From Pseudolactococcus sp041800635 (GTDB taxonomy: Bacteria > Bacillota > Bacilli > Lactobacillales > Streptococcaceae), in assembly GCA_047833645.1 (NCBI GenBank), contig CP181259.1:1674001-1738000 (forward strand): DNA of 64,000 nucleotides, given 5' to 3'. Below the pieces are notes generated by a model. That model ran no database searches, had not been told where the DNA came from, and saw only the letters and a program-made list of their open reading frames with translations. Position 1 is the first letter of the stretch. Each line of letters begins with the position of its first letter. Shown in pieces: positions 61,227 through 64,000 of this stretch. The position numbers and the translations under genes are program-made.

Positions 61227-61542
61227 GTATCAAGTCAAAAAAAGTAAAGCATTTGACCGAGATATAGAGCGTATTGCTGCCTATTTATCAAAAGCAAGTT
61301 ATTATGATGCGACAATAAAAGATATTTTTGAGATGCTTTACAAAGATATAGCCCGCTTGCGTACTAGTCCGATGATTGGGGCTAAACTAACTAATAAGAC
61401 AACGATTGCTAATGACTATCGTTATCTTGTTAGCGGGCAGTATTTGATTTTTTACAAAGTTATTGAGAGAGAAAAACTAGTTCGAGTTTATCGTGTTTAC
61501 CATGGCAAAGAGAATTATTTGACAAAACTCAAGTTGCTATAG
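61219..61542 (+). CDS. RelE/ParE-family toxin
   Basis: 107 residues, basic. RelE/ParE fold marks: VKKSKAFDRDIERIAAYLSK, LRTSPMIGAKLTNK, DYRYLVSGQYLIFYKVIE and the closing VRVYRVYHGKENY. Could be an mRNA-cleaving RelE type or a gyrase-directed ParE type; the sequence alone does not settle it. GTG start at 61219 behind AGGAGG (61208-61213). Confidence 0.85.
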   Translation: MTEYQVKKSKAFDRDIERIAAYLSKASYYDATIKDIFEMLYKDIARLRTSPMIGAKLTNKTTIANDYRYLVSGQYLIFYKVIEREKLVRVYRVYHGKENYLTKLKLL

Positions 61543-61684
61543 TCTTAAAAAACATGCTCGATTAAAAAACGGCATCAATGAAAAAATAATGTAAAAAAAG
61601 TAAAAATAGTAAAAATAGTCTTTACAACCCATCACTTTTGCGCTACAATAAACCTGTAATAAAAATAACAAAAAAATAATCATT

Positions 61685-61830
61685 GTTAGATGAGGCTCCT
61701 ATACTGGAAATATGCTACTGCCGCGAAATGTCGAGAGACGCCAAGCTGGTCAAACAAAATAAATCGTGAAGGTTTATTTCAATGTAGCTAGAAAATTTTC
61801 TTACGCCGTATAGTGCTAAAGTTCAACGAT
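61685..61830 (+). promoter_or_regulatory. M-box (ykoK) Mg2+ riboswitch
   Basis: GTTAGATGAGGCTCCTATAC at the start, ATATGCTACTGCC, AATGTCGAGAGACGCCAA, GGTC-AACA, AATGTAGCT and the closing CCGTATAGTGCTAAAGTTCAACGAT follow the M-box core in order. The M-box senses Mg2+ and ends transcription when it is plentiful. A terminator follows at 61858 and an MgtA-type ATPase lies downstream. Confidence 0.95.
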
Positions 61831-61857
61831 AGGCTAATGTGCGCAGATAAATGATCG

Positions 61858-61903
61858 AGGAATCTTGTGCATCAACTTATTGTTGGTGCGCGGATTCCTT
61901 TTT
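61858..61903 (+). terminator. M-box expression-platform terminator
   Basis: AGGAATC (61858-61864) against GATTCCT (61893-61899), inner GTGCA/TGCGC and AAC/GTT, then T5. Confidence 0.88.
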
Positions 61904-61971
61904 GTTTGCTCTGACTATTTCAATCGTTTAAGTTCGGCCGACCTAGATAAATCGAAACAGTCAGATCAAAC
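61904..61971 (+). other. Second long hairpin in the mgtA leader
   Basis: GTTTGCTCTGACTATTTCAAT (first 20 bases from 61904) is mirrored by ATCGAAACAGTCAGATCAAAC ending at 61971, with few mismatches. It stands between the M-box terminator and the ATG, has no T-tract, and belongs to no leader class that I recognise. Confidence 0.6.
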
Positions 61972-62041
61972 CAGGACACCTGCCATCAAAGCAGTTTATG
62001 AAACTTAATTGAATACAATGGTTCAACGAAAGAGGCCTGAA

Positions 62042-64000
62042 ATGGAAAAAAAGACAAAAGCGTTTGAATTACAAAAACTCGCCCTTCAAGCGACACAACA
62101 GTTGTTTGGTGACTACCAAACGACACGAGAAGGTCTGGAAACAGCAGATGCCAAGGCGCGTCTGGAAACTTATGGCATGAATATCGTGGCATCGCAAAAA
62201 CCCTTGCCCGCATGGAAAATCTGGCTGAATGCCCTTAAAGACCCTTTTGTTATCGTCTTGATTTTACTGGCCATCGTGTCCTTCATCACGAATGATATCG
62301 AAGCGGTTATCGTCATGAGTTTGATGGTCATCTGTTCAGTTTCGATCAGTTTCTACCAAGAATATACCAGTCAAAAAACCAGTATCAATCTCCGTGAGAT
62401 GATTGAAAATACAGCAGCTGTCATTCGTGAGGGTGAACGCCAAGAAATCCCCATGGATGAAGTCGTGCCCGGTGATATCGTCAAACTCCATACGGGTGAC
62501 ATGATTCCAGCAGACGGCGTTCTGCTCGATTCCAATGACTTGTTTATCAACCAAAGCTCACTGACAGGCGAATCACTTCCAGTCGAAAAACTACCTTTAA
62601 CCGATGATAACCGTACAGACAATGCCGATAAACCAGCGGTTGATTTGCCTAATCTTCTCTTCATGGGAACAGACGTCCTGAGTGGACAAGGTACCATTCT
62701 CATCTTGAAAACTGGGAAGGAAACTTTCTTCGGAGACATCGCAAAGAGTGCCACAGGCAGTAAGGCTGAAACGGCCTTCGAAATCGGTCTGAAACGTGTC
62801 AGTGCCCTACTCTTGAAGATGATTGCTATCTTGTTCCCCATCGTCTTCATCCTCAACGTCATTACCAAGCATGATGTCAATAACGCCTTTTTCTTCGCCA
62901 TCGCCGTGGCGGTTGGCTTAACGCCTGAAATGTTGCCGATGATTGTCAATTCAAATCTGGCCAAGGGTGCACAAAAACTCGCCAAGGAAAAAGTAATCGT
63001 CAAGAAACTGTCTGCCATCCAAAATCTGGGTGCCATGGACATCTTGTGTACGGATAAAACAGGGACAATCACCGAAGACCGCGTCGTCCTCATGCACTAT
63101 GTCGATCCTTTCGGAAATGAAAACGAAGACGTCCTCAACTATGCCTACCTCAACTCCAAGTACCAAACCGGTTGGCGTAACCTCATGGATGTCGCGGTGC
63201 TGGATTACTTTGCGAGCAAGAAAAAGACCTTGCTTTTTACAAATGTCAGCAAGATTGACGAAATTCCCTTTGATTTTTCACGTCGGAGACTATCTGTCGC
63301 TTTATCTCTGGCTGATGAGCGTGTCATGATTACCAAAGGTGCCGTTGAAGAAATGGCAGAGGTCTGCTCATCTGTCCTTGTTAATGGTGAAAAAGTTGCC
63401 TTAACGCCTGACCTCATTGAGCAAATGAAGGCAGTTAATATCAAGATGAATCAGGACGGTATGCGCGTGATTACCGTGGCGCAAAAAACGATTGACAGTG
63501 ATGTCATTCGCATCACCGATGAAAATAACCTGACCATTATCGGCTTTATCGGCTTCCTTGACCCGGCCAAGGCATCTGCCATCACCGCGATTTCGTCTCT
63601 CCAAGCCCACGGTGTGACGGTCAAAGTCCTGACTGGCGATAACGCCATTGTGGCCCAAAAAGTCTGTGCGGATGTCGGCATTAATGCCGAGCACTATCTG
63701 CTTGGTAGCGATATCGACGGCATGAGCGATGCTGAACTGACCGAGCAAGCAGAACATCTGCACCTTTTTGCCAAGCTCAACCCCATGCAAAAAGAGCGCG
63801 TCATCAGCCTGCTCAAGCAAAAAGGCCACACCGTTGGGTTCATGGGTGATGGCATTAATGACGCCCCTTCTTTAAGAACGGCAGACGTTGGGATCTCAGT
63901 CGATACGGCAGCGGATATCACAAAAGACGCCAGCACGATTATCTTATTAGAGAAAAGTCTCCAAGTCTTGGAAATCGGGGTTCAAGAAGGCCGCAGCGTC
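62042..64000 (+). CDS. mgtA: Magnesium-transporting P-type ATPase, MgtA/MgtB type (3' end outside window)
   Basis: 653 residues seen, frame open to the window end. P-type IIIB features: N-terminal cation ATPase domain, membrane pair PFVIVLILLAIVSFITND, actuator TGES (SLTGESLPVEK), membrane motif GLTPEMLPMIV, phosphorylation DKTGT (LCTDKTGTITED), and GDGINDAPSL near the end. Imports Mg2+ at the membrane. RBS GAGG at 62031-62034; start MEKKTKAFELQ. The preceding M-box predicts expression at low Mg2+. Confidence 0.95.
   Translation, partial: MEKKTKAFELQKLALQATQQLFGDYQTTREGLETADAKARLETYGMNIVASQKPLPAWKIWLNALKDPFVIVLILLAIVSFITNDIEAVIVMSLMVICSVSISFYQEYTSQKTSINLREMIENTAAVIREGERQEIPMDEVVPGDIVKLHTGDMIPADGVLLDSNDLFINQSSLTGESLPVEKLPLTDDNRTDNADKPAVDLPNLLFMGTDVLSGQGTILILKTGKETFFGDIAKSATGSKAETAFEIGLKRVSALLLKMIAILFPIVFILNVITKHDVNNAFFFAIAVAVGLTPEMLPMIVNSNLAKGAQKLAKEKVIVKKLSAIQNLGAMDILCTDKTGTITEDRVVLMHYVDPFGNENEDVLNYAYLNSKYQTGWRNLMDVAVLDYFASKKKTLLFTNVSKIDEIPFDFSRRRLSVALSLADERVMITKGAVEEMAEVCSSVLVNGEKVALTPDLIEQMKAVNIKMNQDGMRVITVAQKTIDSDVIRITDENNLTIIGFIGFLDPAKASAITAISSLQAHGVTVKVLTGDNAIVAQKVCADVGINAEHYLLGSDIDGMSDAELTEQAEHLHLFAKLNPMQKERVISLLKQKGHTVGFMGDGINDAPSLRTADVGISVDTAADITKDASTIILLEKSLQVLEIGVQEGRSV

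Noticed and set aside
62371..63093. Long minus-strand frame inside mgtA
   Set aside because: Antisense to a P-type ATPase whose motifs are all intact on the plus strand; its translation has no recognisable features.
1..64000. tRNA, rRNA or tmRNA genes
   Set aside because: No TTC-G-A-x-x-C type T-arm with a full cloverleaf or conserved rRNA segments was noticed in the intergenic regions on reading.

Overview
This window looks like chromosome from a low-GC lactic acid bacterium of the Streptococcaceae, most likely Lactococcus or the Pseudolactococcus group (L. piscium / L. raffinolactis type). The reasons are the protein sequences of CodY, the AlaT-like aminotransferase next to it, YidC/Jag/RnpA/RpmH, the gut and xyl genes, CcpA (cre) and CodY boxes of the lactococcal kind, T-box and M-box leaders, and IS3-type elements. 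The species call is inference from protein resemblance; no marker rRNA is present.

Layout. 1-4.1 kb is a worn bacteriocin island: the end of a bacteriocin ABC exporter, a pediocin-like peptide that has lost all cysteines, an immunity protein, several tiny membrane proteins, a lipoprotein gene broken by a 22-bp tandem duplication, and the tail of an HlyD/LcnD-type accessory gene. Three covarying hairpins lie between these small genes. 4.2-7.3 kb is argG-argH with an ArgR-type operator. 7.3-9.9 kb is rnpA-yidC-jag(khpB)-rpmH. 10-12.3 kb holds an aldo/keto reductase under a cre site and the conserved ireB-ruvX-DUF1292 trio. 12.3-16.1 kb has an MFS exporter (minus strand), an unusual XRE-HTH/aminotransferase fusion behind a perfect palindrome, and codY with its own CodY box. 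16.1-22.3 kb is a T-box leader, aspS, a MITE-like hairpin, then gatC-gatA-nudix-gatB.

22.5-30.1 kb carries a 14-TM drug exporter and a complete sorbitol operon (gutF-R-M-C-B-A, in the order I recall for Lactobacillus casei), followed by a HAD phosphatase pseudogene. 30.2-34 kb is a decay zone: an unusual 41-20-41 repeat, an IS5-family remnant cut by an IS3-family element, a beheaded phnW and a doubly frameshifted phnX (2-aminoethylphosphonate degradation lost). 34.1-40.5 kb has polA and a heterodimeric ABC exporter pair.

40.6-55 kb is a xylose/xyloside module: xylB-xpk, mutarotase-ThuA protein, xylR (ROK), xylA, a GH43 beta-xylosidase and a CUT2 sugar ABC transporter. The same inverted repeat (AGTTCG-N5-CGAACT) sits before xylB, xylR and xylA, so XylR probably controls all three units; xylA also has a cre-like site. 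Together they would import xylose or short xylosides, cleave them, isomerise and phosphorylate to xylulose-5-P and split this by phosphoketolase. 55.2-64 kb holds an iron alcohol dehydrogenase, a MarR-regulated second ABC exporter pair, a Phd/RelE-type toxin-antitoxin pair, and an M-box Mg2+ riboswitch with an additional large hairpin ahead of an MgtA-type P-type ATPase that runs off the window.
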